Assembly: GCA_009840525.1 (NCBI GenBank)
Contig: VXNP01000068.1
Coordinates: 1-50,830, forward strand
Direction: 5' to 3'
From: Gammaproteobacteria bacterium
GTDB taxonomy: Bacteria; Gemmatimonadota; Gemmatimonadetes; Longimicrobiales; Gaopeijiaceae
DNA: 50,830 nt
Shown here: one piece after another, positions 14,215 through 23,220 of the stretch
Numbering within the stretch: the first letter of the stretch is position 1
Layout of the letters: every line of letters begins with the position of its first letter
Position numbers and translations under genes: made by a program
Notes under the pieces: model-generated
Databases searched by the model: none
What the model saw: only the letters and a program-made list of their open reading frames with translations
What the model was told of the DNA's origin: nothing

Positions 14215-16668
14215 TCAGTTTCCGGCCGGGGTGGCAATGGCTTCCGGCGCCACCAGCGACGAGCGGAAGGCCGGGCTCTCCACGACGCCCAGGACGAACG
14301 AGGAGAACCTGTAGTCGTTGTCCGCCGCCGCCGCCACGATCTTGCGCACGGTCGGCATGTCGTAGTACTCGACGCGCCGCCCGAGGCCGTACGCCATCAG
14401 GTTTTCGGTGAAGATGCGGTAGAACACCTCCGGGCGCTTCAGCAGCGCGTTGCGAAGGTCGGCCGGTCCCGTAAGCAGCGTACCGTCGTAAAGTTCTCCG
14501 GCCGGATCCACGGGATTCCCCTCGTCACGGATCCGCCAGGCGCCGGTCACGTCGAAGTTCTCGAGCGCCAGCCCGACGGGGTCGATGAGCTGGTGGCAGG
14601 ACATGCACACCGGGTTCGCGCGGTGGATTTCCATGCGCTCGCGCACGGTGAGGAAGCGGCCGTCGTCCGCGCCCTCGGTCTCCTCGAAGGCGGGCACGTC
14701 CGGGGGCGGCGGTGGCGGCGGGGTTCCCAGCAGGACCTCCAGCACCCACTTGCCGCGCAGCACCGGCGAGGTGCGGTCGGCGTGCGAGGTCATGGTCAGC
14801 ACGCTGCCGTGGCCGAGGATGCCGCGCCGGTTCTCGTCGGGGTACTGCACCCTGCGGAACTCCGGGCCCGTAACGCCGGGGATGCCGTAGTGACGCGCCA
14901 GCCGCTCGTTGACGAAGGTGTAGTCCGCGGTCAGCAGCTCGCGAACCGGCCGATCCTCGATGGCCATGTTCGCGAACAGCAGTTCGGTCTCGCGGTGCAT
15001 CGCGTCCGCGAGGGTCCCGTCGAAATACGGATACGAGAGCGCGTCCGGATCGATCTTCTCCAGATCCTGAAGCCTCAGCCACTGGGCGCCGAAGCGCCGG
15101 GCGAGCCCTTCCGCCGCGCGCCCGTCGGCGAGCATGCGTCGCGCGTGCCGCAGGAGCCCGTCGGGGTCGGACAACTCGCCCCTTTCCGCCGCGGCGATGA
15201 GCGGCTGGTCGGGGGGCGCTCCCCACAGGAAGAAGGAGAGCCGCGAGGCCAGGTCCGCGTCGGCGATGGAATACGGGGTTCCGGCGGTGGCGCCGGGGGC
15301 CCGCTCCATGCGGAAGAGGAAGTGCGGGCTGGCCAGAATCGCCTGCAGCGCAAGCTGCACACCGCCCTCGAATCCGCGCTCATCCGCGCCCTGGTCGTAG
15401 AAGGCCATCAGCCCTTCCACGTCGAATTCGTCGACCGGGCGCCGGTAGGCCTTGGTGGCGAGGCGGGAAACGATGTCACGCGCGCAGGGGCGGGCTTCCT
15501 CGGGCGAGGTTGGGCGGCACGAGAAGATGAGCTGCCGCGTGGGCGTGTCGGACACGCCGGTCACTTCGTAGGGGCCCAGGACCGAGAGCCGCTGCAGGTG
15601 CGGCATGGTGGTCACGCCGTAGCCGATGCCGATCTGGCCGTCCGCCAGGGTGTGGTCGATGGGGCGGATGAGGTCGTCCAGTTCGCCCTCGAACCGCTTC
15701 AGGAAGGCGGCGGTCACGCGGCGCGGACCTGCGCGCACGTAGATCGAGTCGGTGAGGACGTTCAGCCCGGTCGGCTCCGACTCCGACATCCAGCGGTCGA
15801 TGGTCACCAGCGCCACCCGCTGGCCGTCGAGCGACACCTCCATCTGCTCGTTGCCGAAGGTGCGCCCGAAGACCTCGCCCTCCACCGCAGGGTAGGGCTG
15901 GATGTGGAAGACGTACTTGCCGTCGGCCGGGAAGTTGTGAATCACTGATACGCCGCCCCGGGTGCCGAAGGGCGCACCCTCCACGCGGTCCTTCTGGGAG
16001 GTGGTGCGCGGCAGCCGGTAGCGGATCGAGTTCGGTTCCGCGTCGGGGTCGCCCACCGCCACCCGGCTGATGTAGTTGGCGGCCCTGAGGTAGCCCTCCA
16101 TCAGGGTGGCCGAGGGAGCCTGCACGTCCGCGATGTTGTCGAAGTTGGCGCTGCGGGTATCGAGCGGGAGGAACTCCCCGACATCGACCTGGAGACCAAG
16201 CAGGTCCTCGACGGCGCTGGCGAACTCGGCGCGGTTGAGTCGCTGGAAGGTGCGGAATCCGGGATTGGGGTTCTGCTCCCAGGCCGCGTCCACCCGGGTT
16301 TCGAGTTCCGCGGCCAGGGCCTGGAGGGTATCTCCGGCGGGCCTCGGGAATCCCTGCGGGGGCATCATGCCCGCGCGCAGCTTGCGGATCATCCGCTCCG
16401 CGATTTCCGCCATTTCCGGAGCCGACTCCACCTCGAACGCCTGGAACGAGATGTTGCCGGTCATGAGGGCGTCGTTGTGGCACACCTGGCAGTACATGCG
16501 GATGACGCCGGTAAGCGACGCGGCGTGCTCGGGATTGCCGACGGCCGTAGTCGCCGAAGCCGCAACGGACGCCGTCTCGATGGGTGCGGCCGGCACGGGC
16601 TCGACGGGTCGATCCGCAAGGACGAGAAGCAGTCCGAGCGTGGTGAGCGCGGCGGGAACAGGATTCAT
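14215..16668 (-). CDS. DUF1587/1595/1592/1588/1585 cytochrome-type protein
   Basis: An 817-aa secreted protein of the planctomycete-type multi-DUF family. Start at ATG 16668, with GAGG 6 bases upstream and a signal peptide (PAALTTLGLLLVLADRP). A heme c site, Cys60-x2-Cys63-His64 (MYCQVCHND), opens the protein. The usual chain of domains follows: DUF1587 (RLNRAEFASAVEDLLGL), DUF1595, DUF1592 (SRLSFFLWGAPPD), DUF1588 with a second C-x-x-C-H at 688-692 (VCMSCHQLIDPVGLALENFD) and DUF1585 (NLMAYGLGRRVEYYD). Function is not established; the heme sites imply electron transfer or oxidation of a substrate outside the cytoplasm. First gene of the operon ending at 10961. Confidence 0.93.
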   Translation of the reverse strand: MNPVPAALTTLGLLLVLADRPVEPVPAAPIETASVAASATTAVGNPEHAASLTGVIRMYCQVCHNDALMTGNISFQAFEVESAPEMAEIAERMIRKLRAGMMPPQGFPRPAGDTLQALAAELETRVDAAWEQNPNPGFRTFQRLNRAEFASAVEDLLGLQVDVGEFLPLDTRSANFDNIADVQAPSATLMEGYLRAANYISRVAVGDPDAEPNSIRYRLPRTTSQKDRVEGAPFGTRGGVSVIHNFPADGKYVFHIQPYPAVEGEVFGRTFGNEQMEVSLDGQRVALVTIDRWMSESEPTGLNVLTDSIYVRAGPRRVTAAFLKRFEGELDDLIRPIDHTLADGQIGIGYGVTTMPHLQRLSVLGPYEVTGVSDTPTRQLIFSCRPTSPEEARPCARDIVSRLATKAYRRPVDEFDVEGLMAFYDQGADERGFEGGVQLALQAILASPHFLFRMERAPGATAGTPYSIADADLASRLSFFLWGAPPDQPLIAAAERGELSDPDGLLRHARRMLADGRAAEGLARRFGAQWLRLQDLEKIDPDALSYPYFDGTLADAMHRETELLFANMAIEDRPVRELLTADYTFVNERLARHYGIPGVTGPEFRRVQYPDENRRGILGHGSVLTMTSHADRTSPVLRGKWVLEVLLGTPPPPPPPDVPAFEETEGADDGRFLTVRERMEIHRANPVCMSCHQLIDPVGLALENFDVTGAWRIRDEGNPVDPAGELYDGTLLTGPADLRNALLKRPEVFYRIFTENLMAYGLGRRVEYYDMPTVRKIVAAAADNDYRFSSFVLGVVESPAFRSSLVAPEAIATPAGN

Positions 16669-16760
16669 GCTGGCCTCACGCTGCTGTATACCGTGGGAGC
16701 GGCGGTGCGGGGGCCCCACAAGCCATTTGCTCGCCCCGGCTTTTGCCTCAAGCTCAAAGA

Positions 16761-16766
16761 ATCATA
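16761..16766 (-). promoter_or_regulatory. Possible -10 element for the DUF1592 operon
   Basis: In the 217-base gap between the divergent DUF1592 and DsbB-like genes, an AT-rich patch (about 16741-16785) contains TATGAT on the minus strand, 95 bases before the DUF1592 start. No convincing -35 hexamer is seen at the right distance, so this is only a candidate. Confidence 0.25.
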
Positions 16767-16885
16767 AGAATAGCTTTCGCTTATCGGACACGCCAGAGGC
16801 GTTGAGCGCTGAACCCAAGGGGTTCATGGGCCCGGAAGCCGGGCTCGAAACCCGGATCGTTCCCCGCAACCACTTCAGGGACCCG

Positions 16886-17446
16886 ATGACACTGTATCCT
16901 GCGATCGTGCAGATGCTCGGCGGAGCCTCCGTCGCCGGGGCGGCGGCCTCCCTGGCGCTCCTGGCGGGCCTTTTCATGCCGGGAAGCCGCGCCTGGCTGC
17001 GCGCCTCGCTCGATGGCTACGAACGCCATGTCGTCGGCTGGGCCTGGGGCATCGCCGCCATCGCGACGGCCGGCAGCCTCTACTTCTCCGAAATCGTCGG
17101 CTTCGTGCCGTGTCCGTTCTGCTGGTATCAGAGGTTTGCCATGTACCCGCTGGTGGTGGTGCTCGGGGTGGGGCTCCTGCGGCCCTCTGCGAGGATCTGG
17201 CGGTTCGCCATTCCACTCCCCGTGGCCGGTCTGGCCATCGCCGCCTACCACGTCGCGCTCCAGTTCCAGCCCACGCTCGATCTGGTTCCCTGCGAGGGCG
17301 GGGTGCCCTGCTCCGGGCGCTACGTTGCCGTCTTCGGGTACATCTCCATTCCCGCCATGGCGGGCGCGGCCTTTCTGATGATCACCGCGCTACTGCTGCT
17401 GCTTTGGCGGCTGGAGAGGGATTCCGGTCCGGACGAGGAGGTCTAA
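16886..17446 (+). CDS. DsbB/BdbC-type disulfide bond formation protein
   Basis: A 186-aa inner-membrane protein with four or five hydrophobic segments that would reoxidise a periplasmic thiol oxidase and pass electrons to quinone. The key motif Cys76-Pro-Phe-Cys79-Trp-Tyr-Gln-Arg (CPFCWYQR) is intact and a second pair, Cys136 and Cys142 (VPCEGGVPCSG), lies in the second periplasmic loop. The start is set at ATG 16886 (AGGGA 5 bases upstream); an ATG at 16826 is in frame but adds a hydrophilic tail. No DsbA-like partner is adjacent. It ends by overlapping the convergent epimerase gene by 4 bases. Confidence 0.88.
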   Translation: MTLYPAIVQMLGGASVAGAAASLALLAGLFMPGSRAWLRASLDGYERHVVGWAWGIAAIATAGSLYFSEIVGFVPCPFCWYQRFAMYPLVVVLGVGLLRPSARIWRFAIPLPVAGLAIAAYHVALQFQPTLDLVPCEGGVPCSGRYVAVFGYISIPAMAGAAFLMITALLLLLWRLERDSGPDEEV

Positions 17447-18600
17447 CCCCGCGCGCGCCCGCTTCGGTGCCAGGCCGCCAGCACCTCCGCTTCCTGTTCC
17501 GGGGTGGTGCCGGCGCGCAGGTTCGCCTGGCGCTCGGCCGGCCGGGAGAAGTGGTACTCCAGGGTATCGCGGGCCGTCTCGGCGAGAGGACGGAAGATGA
17601 GCCCGGCCTCCACCTCCGGCGTCAGGTCGAAGCGCGCGAAGCCCTCGAATCCGGGGACCGGCGGCCGCCACACGGGCATCTCGCGGTACGGGCGCATTCC
17701 CCTCTCGATGAGGAAGTCCGTGTCGACCCAGGTGAACGTCGTCTCCGCCGTGGTCACCGCCCGAATGCCGTACAGCAGCTCCGTCATGGGCCGCGGCGTG
17801 GCCGGCCCGATGCCGTTGTACTCACCGGTGTGGCCGGTCTCGGCCATGCGGATCATCCATTCGGTGAGGTCGCGCACGTCGATGATCTGGACGGTGTCGG
17901 AGCCGTCGCCCGGGGCCAGCACTTCGCCGCCCCGGTGGATGCGCACCGGCCAGTAGGTGAAGCGGTCGGTCTCGTCCTGCGGGCCGATGATGAGACCCGG
18001 GCGCACGATGTTGGCCCGACCTGCGAAAATCCGCTGCGCCTCCCGCTCCGAGAGCGCCTTGGCGAGACCGTAGGGAAGGTTCTCCGAGCCCGGTTCGATG
18101 CCCGCGGTCTCGTAGGTGAACGTCGGAGCATCGGAGGTCATCGGCACGCTGCTCAGATCCGAATACGCGGAGCGCGACGATACGTAGAAATACCTGTCCA
18201 CCGAGTCGCGCAGGAACTCGGCGGCGAGGCGCACCCAGTCGGGATTGGAGCGCGAGTTGTCGATGACCACGTCCCAGGTGTGGCCCCGGAGAGCGTCCAG
18301 CTGGCCGTTGCGGTCGCCGATCAGCGTCTCGACGTCGGGGAACATCCCCGGATTGGAGCGCCCGCGGTTGAAGAGCGTGACCGAGTGGCCGCGGGACAGG
18401 GCGTAGCGCACCTGGAAGGGCCCGATGAAGCCGGTGCCTCCGAGGATCAGGATGCGCAGCGCGCGCGGCGCCTCCTGTGGCGATGCGGGTCCGCGGGCCG
18501 GGCCCGGATGCGGCAGCCCGGCGCCGGGCACGGCGCCCAGCCCCAGCGCTGCTCCCGCCGCCGCGGACATCTTCAGGAACTCTCGTCGATCGGCAGGCAT
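17443..18600 (-). CDS. Tat-exported NAD-dependent epimerase/dehydratase family protein
   Basis: A 385-aa SDR-fold protein with a twin-arginine signal (DRREFLKMSAAAGAALG) at the N-terminus. The NAD-binding GGTGFIG is at 54-60 and a YxxxK active-site pattern is present (LPYGLAKALSE); FYVSSRSAYSD gives the catalytic Ser. Such exported epimerase-like proteins must receive their cofactor in the cytoplasm before export by Tat. Start at ATG 18600, preceded by GGAGGAG. Substrate unknown, probably a sugar or sugar nucleotide derivative. Convergent with the DsbB-like gene (4-base overlap) and divergent from the efflux pump gene. Confidence 0.88.
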   Translation of the reverse strand: MPADRREFLKMSAAAGAALGLGAVPGAGLPHPGPARGPASPQEAPRALRILILGGTGFIGPFQVRYALSRGHSVTLFNRGRSNPGMFPDVETLIGDRNGQLDALRGHTWDVVIDNSRSNPDWVRLAAEFLRDSVDRYFYVSSRSAYSDLSSVPMTSDAPTFTYETAGIEPGSENLPYGLAKALSEREAQRIFAGRANIVRPGLIIGPQDETDRFTYWPVRIHRGGEVLAPGDGSDTVQIIDVRDLTEWMIRMAETGHTGEYNGIGPATPRPMTELLYGIRAVTTAETTFTWVDTDFLIERGMRPYREMPVWRPPVPGFEGFARFDLTPEVEAGLIFRPLAETARDTLEYHFSRPAERQANLRAGTTPEQEAEVLAAWHRSGRARG

Positions 18601-18705
18601 GACTTGCTCCTCCATGCGGGATCGGCTCCACGGCGACGCCCCGCCGGGAACTGGCCGCTTGCACGTGGTGGCCTAACTTTGGTCGAGCCCCCGTACCCTA
18701 ACCAC

Positions 18706-18722
18706 CGCTTGTCACGCAAGCG
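18706..18722. promoter_or_regulatory. Short palindrome between the epimerase and the efflux pump genes
   Basis: CGCTTG-N5-CAAGCG lies in the 161-base gap between the divergent epimerase and DHA2 transporter genes, 40 bases before the transporter start. It could be an operator for a drug-responsive repressor, but no regulator gene is near. Only the symmetry supports it. Confidence 0.3.
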
Positions 18723-18761
18723 AGCACAGGCGCGCGCGATGTCCCTCCCGAATCAGGTTTC

Positions 18762-20522
18762 ATGACGGCGACCGCCCCGCCGGGGCTCGGGACGGGACCT
18801 CAGGAGGGCAGGATCTCGCATGCCGACAGGATGACGGTCTTCCTGGCCATCCTGCTCGCGCTGCTGCTCGCCGCCCTCGACCAGACCATCGTCGCCACCG
18901 CGCTCCCGAAGATCGTGGAGGATCTGGCCGGGGTGGAGCGCTACACCTGGGTGGCGACCATGTATCTGCTGGCCTCGACCTCGCTCGCGCTGGTCTACGG
19001 CAAGCTGGCCGACACCTACGCGCGGAAGACGGTGACGCTGGCCGCGGTCGGCCTCTTCCTGGGCGGCTCGGTGGCCTGCGGGCTGGCCGGAATCGCCGGG
19101 CCGCTGCCGTTGCTCGGCGACGGCATGAGCCAACTGGTGATCTCCCGGGGAATTCAGGGCATCGGGGCGGGCGGCATCTTCGCCATGACCTTCATCGTGA
19201 TCGCGGATCTCTTCACCCCCGCCGAGCGCGGCAAGTACCAGGGGTACGTGGGCGCGGTCTTCGGCGTCTCCTCCGTATTGGGACCCCTGCTGGGGGGGCT
19301 GCTCGCGGACCACGCGGGCGGCTGGATGCCCGGGATCTCCGGCTGGCGCTGGGTCTTTCTGGTCAACCTGCCCATCGGAGGGGTGGCCCTGTGGCATATC
19401 CTGCGCCGGATGCCGCTGCTGGAGGCGGCTCCGGGGGCGACGCGCCCGGACTTCGTCGGGGCGGGCCTTCTCATCGGCGGTCTGGCGCCGCTGGTCCTCG
19501 GGCTCCAGATCGACAAGCAGGCCAGCCCCTGGCTTCCCTGGCTGGCTTCGGCGTCCGCAGCGGCGGAAGGATCGGCTGCTGGCGGGGGATGGCAGTTGTG
19601 GGCGACGCCGGGGCTGCTGGCGCTGTCGGTGATTCTGCTGATGGCGTTCGTGCGCCGGTCGCGCACCGTGACGGGGCCGATCCTCGAGCCTCGGCTCTTC
19701 TCCGAACCCGTCTTTCGCCGGGCCACCCTGGCCACGTTCTTCTTCGGCGCCTCCTTCATCTCCGTCAACATCTTCGTCCCGCTCTTCCTCGTCTCGACCA
19801 GGGGGGTCTCCGCAACCGAAGCGGGCGTTGTGCTGATCCCGTTCTCGCTCGGGATCGTGATCTCGGCCACCCTTGCGGGACAGGTCGCCAGCCGCATCGG
19901 CTACCGGCGCCAGATCGTCGCCGGGACGGCGGTGTTCTTCCTGGGTGCCGCGCTGCTGGCGCGCATGGATGCCGACACGGCGTACGTTCAGGTCTATCTG
20001 TACATGACTCTCTGCGGTCTGGGCGCCGGGCCCGGCATGCCCCTCTTCACCCTGGCCATCCAGAACGCCACCGACCTACGCTTCGTCGGCCAGGCGACCA
20101 GCGCCTCCCAGTTCTTCCGCCAGACCGGAGCGACCATGGGGGCGGCGGCCATGGGCGCGGTGCTGACCTTCACGCTGGCGGCCACGTTCGGCGTGCTGGA
20201 CAATGAACTGCGAGACCGTACCGGGGGCAGGGTGACGGCGCAGGCCTACGCCTCGACCGGGGGCGTCGGGCTGTCGGAGGCGATCCTCGCGGCCTTCGAG
20301 GAGAGAGCCGCGGAGGCGGGCACGGCAGATCGGGCGGGCGCGCTGCGCGCCGAAGGCGTGAGGGTGGCCCGAGACTCGGCGGAGCGGGTGCGGCTGGCCT
20401 TCACCGGCGCTTCCCACCGCATCTACTGGATGGCCGCGTTCCTCACGCTCGTGGCCGGGCTGCTGGCGGCGCGCATCCCTGAGATTCCATTGCGGCGCAC
20501 CCACGACCGGGAACAGACGTGA
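18762..20522 (+). CDS. DHA2-family (EmrB/QacA) drug:H+ antiporter
   Basis: A 586-aa major facilitator with about 14 membrane segments, the number that marks the DHA2 branch. The N-terminal helix has LDQTIVATALPKI (motif D1 of this family) and the loop GKLADTYARKT matches MFS motif A; motif C appears as GAVFGVSSVLGPLLGG. It would expel hydrophobic compounds using the proton gradient. The C-terminus holds an extra soluble loop (RDRTGGRVTAQAYASTGG, about 485-540) before the last helix. The PD40-CehA gene starts 22 bases after its stop, so the two are cotranscribed. No adaptor (EmrA) gene is present. Confidence 0.93.
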   Translation: MTATAPPGLGTGPQEGRISHADRMTVFLAILLALLLAALDQTIVATALPKIVEDLAGVERYTWVATMYLLASTSLALVYGKLADTYARKTVTLAAVGLFLGGSVACGLAGIAGPLPLLGDGMSQLVISRGIQGIGAGGIFAMTFIVIADLFTPAERGKYQGYVGAVFGVSSVLGPLLGGLLADHAGGWMPGISGWRWVFLVNLPIGGVALWHILRRMPLLEAAPGATRPDFVGAGLLIGGLAPLVLGLQIDKQASPWLPWLASASAAAEGSAAGGGWQLWATPGLLALSVILLMAFVRRSRTVTGPILEPRLFSEPVFRRATLATFFFGASFISVNIFVPLFLVSTRGVSATEAGVVLIPFSLGIVISATLAGQVASRIGYRRQIVAGTAVFFLGAALLARMDADTAYVQVYLYMTLCGLGAGPGMPLFTLAIQNATDLRFVGQATSASQFFRQTGATMGAAAMGAVLTFTLAATFGVLDNELRDRTGGRVTAQAYASTGGVGLSEAILAAFEERAAEAGTADRAGALRAEGVRVARDSAERVRLAFTGASHRIYWMAAFLTLVAGLLAARIPEIPLRRTHDREQT

Positions 20523-20544
20523 CGACAGGAAAGGAGGCTGAAGC

Positions 20545-23070
20545 ATGAATGGAGGCACAACTCGGATTCGGGGCGTCGTTCGGGCAGCTGGCCGGCCGGC
20601 CGGGATCCTTCTGGCTCTTGCGCTGGCGCCGGCGCTGGTTTCCGCCCAGTGGACCAACCGCTACCCCAGGGTGGAAGGCTACGGCCACCAGATCTATCTG
20701 GAAGGCTACGAGATGCCCACACTCACCGGCGGTCCCATCGATCCCGCGGCTTCCCCGGACGGGACCCGCCTTGCCTTCGCGTCGCACGGCTGGATCTGGG
20801 TGATGGACCTGGTGGACGGCGGCGCGCGCCGGCTGACCTCGGGCGGGGCGATGGACGCGCGCCCGGCCTGGTCGCCGGACGGGGCCCGCATCGCGTTCGT
20901 GCGCGACGACACGCGCGACACCTGGATCGTGGTGGCGGATGCCGCGACGGGCGCGGAACTGCTGAGCGAGAACACGCCTGCGATCGAGCTCGATCCGGCT
21001 TTCTCGGCCGATGGCGCCCGGCTGTACTTCGCGTCCGCTTCGGCAGGCACCATCGATCTGTGGGCGCTCGAGCTCGGGACCGGGGAGAAAGTCCGGATCA
21101 CCGACGTCCGGGGGATCGAGCTGAAACCGCAGCCCGGCGCGGGTGCTTTGGTGTACCTGGCCAAGGGCGGCGGAGGTGGCGACCGGGTGCTGGTGCGGGA
21201 GCTGGACGCCGCCGGGTCGCCGGCGGGCCCCGGGCCGCGCACGCTGCTCGAAGGCAGCATCGCCTCGATGGCGCGCCCGGCGCTCAGTCCCGACGGGTCG
21301 ACGGTGGCGGTGAACTGGCCCACCCAGGCCGGGTGGGAGCTGCGGCTGGTGAATGTGGACAACCCGGCGGGATCGATCCTGCTGGTCGGGCCTCCGGACA
21401 CGGGCGGCGGGACCCCGCTCACCCCCGCGTGGAGCATGCCCGGCGGGGAGTGGGTGTACTTCTCGCGCGGGGACGGCAACCGGCCGATGCGGCTCTACCG
21501 GGTGCCCGCCGCGGGCGGGCCGGCCGAGGAGGTCGTGGTGCGCACCTGGGACTGGGGCGTCGAGACCGGCACGTTGCGGGTGCGCACCACCGTGGAGGCG
21601 GGAGGCCCGCCCGCGGCCGCCCGCCTGGACGTGGTGGACGCCACCGGCCACCCCGCCGTCCCGGCCGGCTCCCGGCCCTGGTTCGACGGCCAGAGCGGGC
21701 GGGTGTACGCCTACTCGACCGGGATCGCCGAGTACACGGTGCCGGCCGGGAGCGCCACCGTGGCGGCCGTGCAGGGGCTCGCGACCCCCGAGGTCGCCCG
21801 CACGGTCGAGGTGGCGGCCGGCCGAACCACCGAGGTGGAGGTGACGCTCACCCCCGTCTGGGACGCGCGCGCCGCGGGATGGGTGTCGGGGGAGCACCAC
21901 TTCCACCTGAACTACGGCGGCCCCTACGACCTGGCCCCGGCCGACTTGGTGCCGATGATGCGGGGTGAGGCGCTCGACGTCGCCACCCCGCTGCTGGCCA
22001 ACCTGCACAACCGCTTCGAGGACCAGGACCTGTGGGGCTGGGAGCGGGCGGGGGAGGGACCCCTCATCCGCTTCGGCCAGGAGGTGCGCTCGCACTTTCT
22101 CGGCCACGTGGGCCTGATCGGCATCGGCGACTTCTTCTGGCCGTGGGTGTGGGGCCCCGGCTACCAGGTGTACGGCACCGACGACCGCGAGAACGCGGAG
22201 GCGCTGGGCCACGCCCGCTCGCGGGGCGGCTTCGGGTACTACGTGCATCCGGTGAACGCGCGCGCCGCCGAGCGCGCAGAGCCGTGGTCGGAAGTGCCCT
22301 TCGAGGACCTTGCGGGCAGCGTGCCCGTCGAGCTGGTGGCGGACGCGGTGCTCGGCGACCTGGACGCGCTGGAGGTGGTGTGCCTGTGGAGCGACGAGAC
22401 CACCACCACCCAGGTGTGGCACCGTTTCCTCAACCTGGGCATTCCGGTGGCGCCCAGCGCCGGTACCGACGTGATGAACAACTTCTTCCGCACCATGGCG
22501 GTGGGGACCACCAGGGTATACGCGATGACGGGCGGCCAGCTCAACTGGCCGGCGTACATGGCCGCCCTCGGGGAGGGCCGCACCTTCGTCACCAACGGTC
22601 CCTTCCTGGACTTCAGCCTGGAAGGGGCGGGTCCGGGCGGGGTGGTGGCGTCCGGATCCGCCTCGTGGACGCTCGACCTGAGTTCCGCGGGTGCCGTCGA
22701 TCGCGTGGACGTGCTCGTCAACGGAGAAGTCGCGTGGCAATCCGAGGGTCTCGCCGGGGCCGGCGCACGCGGGTACGAGGGGACGCTCGATCTCCCCGAA
22801 GGAGGGTGGATCGCCGTGCGCGCGGTCGGCGGGGACACGGCATGGCCCTCCATGGCCAGCTACCCGTTCGCCCACACCGCGCCGATCTGGATCGGGGAAG
22901 CCGGGAGCACGGAGCCCGGCGCCAGAATGCGCGCCGCCCGCGAACTGGCGGAGGTGCTGCGCGTCGCGCGAAACCGCCTTGTCATCGGTTACGGAGACGC
23001 CGACATCCCGAACCTGCTGGGCCGCTTCGACCAGGCGAGGGCGCAACTGGAGGAGTGGGCGCGCCCCTAG
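20545..23070 (+). CDS. Secreted PD40 beta-propeller plus CehA/McbA-type metallohydrolase
   Basis: An 841-aa exported protein. After a signal peptide (ILLALALAPALVSAQ) come at least four TolB/PD40 propeller blades (PAASPDGTRLAF, PAWSPDGARIAF, PAFSADGARLYF, PALSPDGSTVAV; about 60-330), a small beta domain, then a CehA/McbA-type domain (about 440-760). The latter begins GEHHFHLNYGG with metal-binding His451, His452 and His454, and continues with YYVHPVN and GTDVMNNFFR. CehA is a carbaryl hydrolase; relatives cleave various esters and amides, so the substrate is open. AGGAGG precedes the start. It follows the DHA2 pump by 22 bases and precedes a TonB receptor by 150. Confidence 0.88.
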   Translation: MNGGTTRIRGVVRAAGRPAGILLALALAPALVSAQWTNRYPRVEGYGHQIYLEGYEMPTLTGGPIDPAASPDGTRLAFASHGWIWVMDLVDGGARRLTSGGAMDARPAWSPDGARIAFVRDDTRDTWIVVADAATGAELLSENTPAIELDPAFSADGARLYFASASAGTIDLWALELGTGEKVRITDVRGIELKPQPGAGALVYLAKGGGGGDRVLVRELDAAGSPAGPGPRTLLEGSIASMARPALSPDGSTVAVNWPTQAGWELRLVNVDNPAGSILLVGPPDTGGGTPLTPAWSMPGGEWVYFSRGDGNRPMRLYRVPAAGGPAEEVVVRTWDWGVETGTLRVRTTVEAGGPPAAARLDVVDATGHPAVPAGSRPWFDGQSGRVYAYSTGIAEYTVPAGSATVAAVQGLATPEVARTVEVAAGRTTEVEVTLTPVWDARAAGWVSGEHHFHLNYGGPYDLAPADLVPMMRGEALDVATPLLANLHNRFEDQDLWGWERAGEGPLIRFGQEVRSHFLGHVGLIGIGDFFWPWVWGPGYQVYGTDDRENAEALGHARSRGGFGYYVHPVNARAAERAEPWSEVPFEDLAGSVPVELVADAVLGDLDALEVVCLWSDETTTTQVWHRFLNLGIPVAPSAGTDVMNNFFRTMAVGTTRVYAMTGGQLNWPAYMAALGEGRTFVTNGPFLDFSLEGAGPGGVVASGSASWTLDLSSAGAVDRVDVLVNGEVAWQSEGLAGAGARGYEGTLDLPEGGWIAVRAVGGDTAWPSMASYPFAHTAPIWIGEAGSTEPGARMRAARELAEVLRVARNRLVIGYGDADIPNLLGRFDQARAQLEEWARP

Positions 23071-23117
23071 CAGCCCGGACAGGCGACAGGTTACCTTGGC
23101 CCCTTCAACCGGGCTCG

Positions 23118-23152
23118 ATTGTTGCGACGAATCACCACGATTAAGCGACAAT
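23118..23152. promoter_or_regulatory. Imperfect inverted repeat upstream of a TonB receptor
   Basis: ATTGTTGC (23118-23125) and GCGACAAT (23145-23152) match at 7 of 8 positions, separated by 19 bases, in the AT-richer part of the 150-base gap before the receptor gene at 23221. It may be an operator or part of the promoter. Nothing else is evident in this gap except the AGGAGG ribosome site just before the gene. Confidence 0.3.
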
Positions 23153-23220
23153 ATCGATGAAAGACGCGATAGCGCGTTTGTCGGGACGCCATTCGGCATC
23201 CGCATGAGGAGGAGGGTTCG

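Noticed and set aside
12477-14411. A 644-codon open frame on the plus strand
   Set aside because: It is antisense to the DUF1552 gene and the ankyrin gene; no domain is visible in it.
16106-16885. An in-frame upstream extension of the DsbB-like gene
   Set aside because: It runs antisense through the start of the DUF1592-type gene; the family begins near the ATG at 16886.
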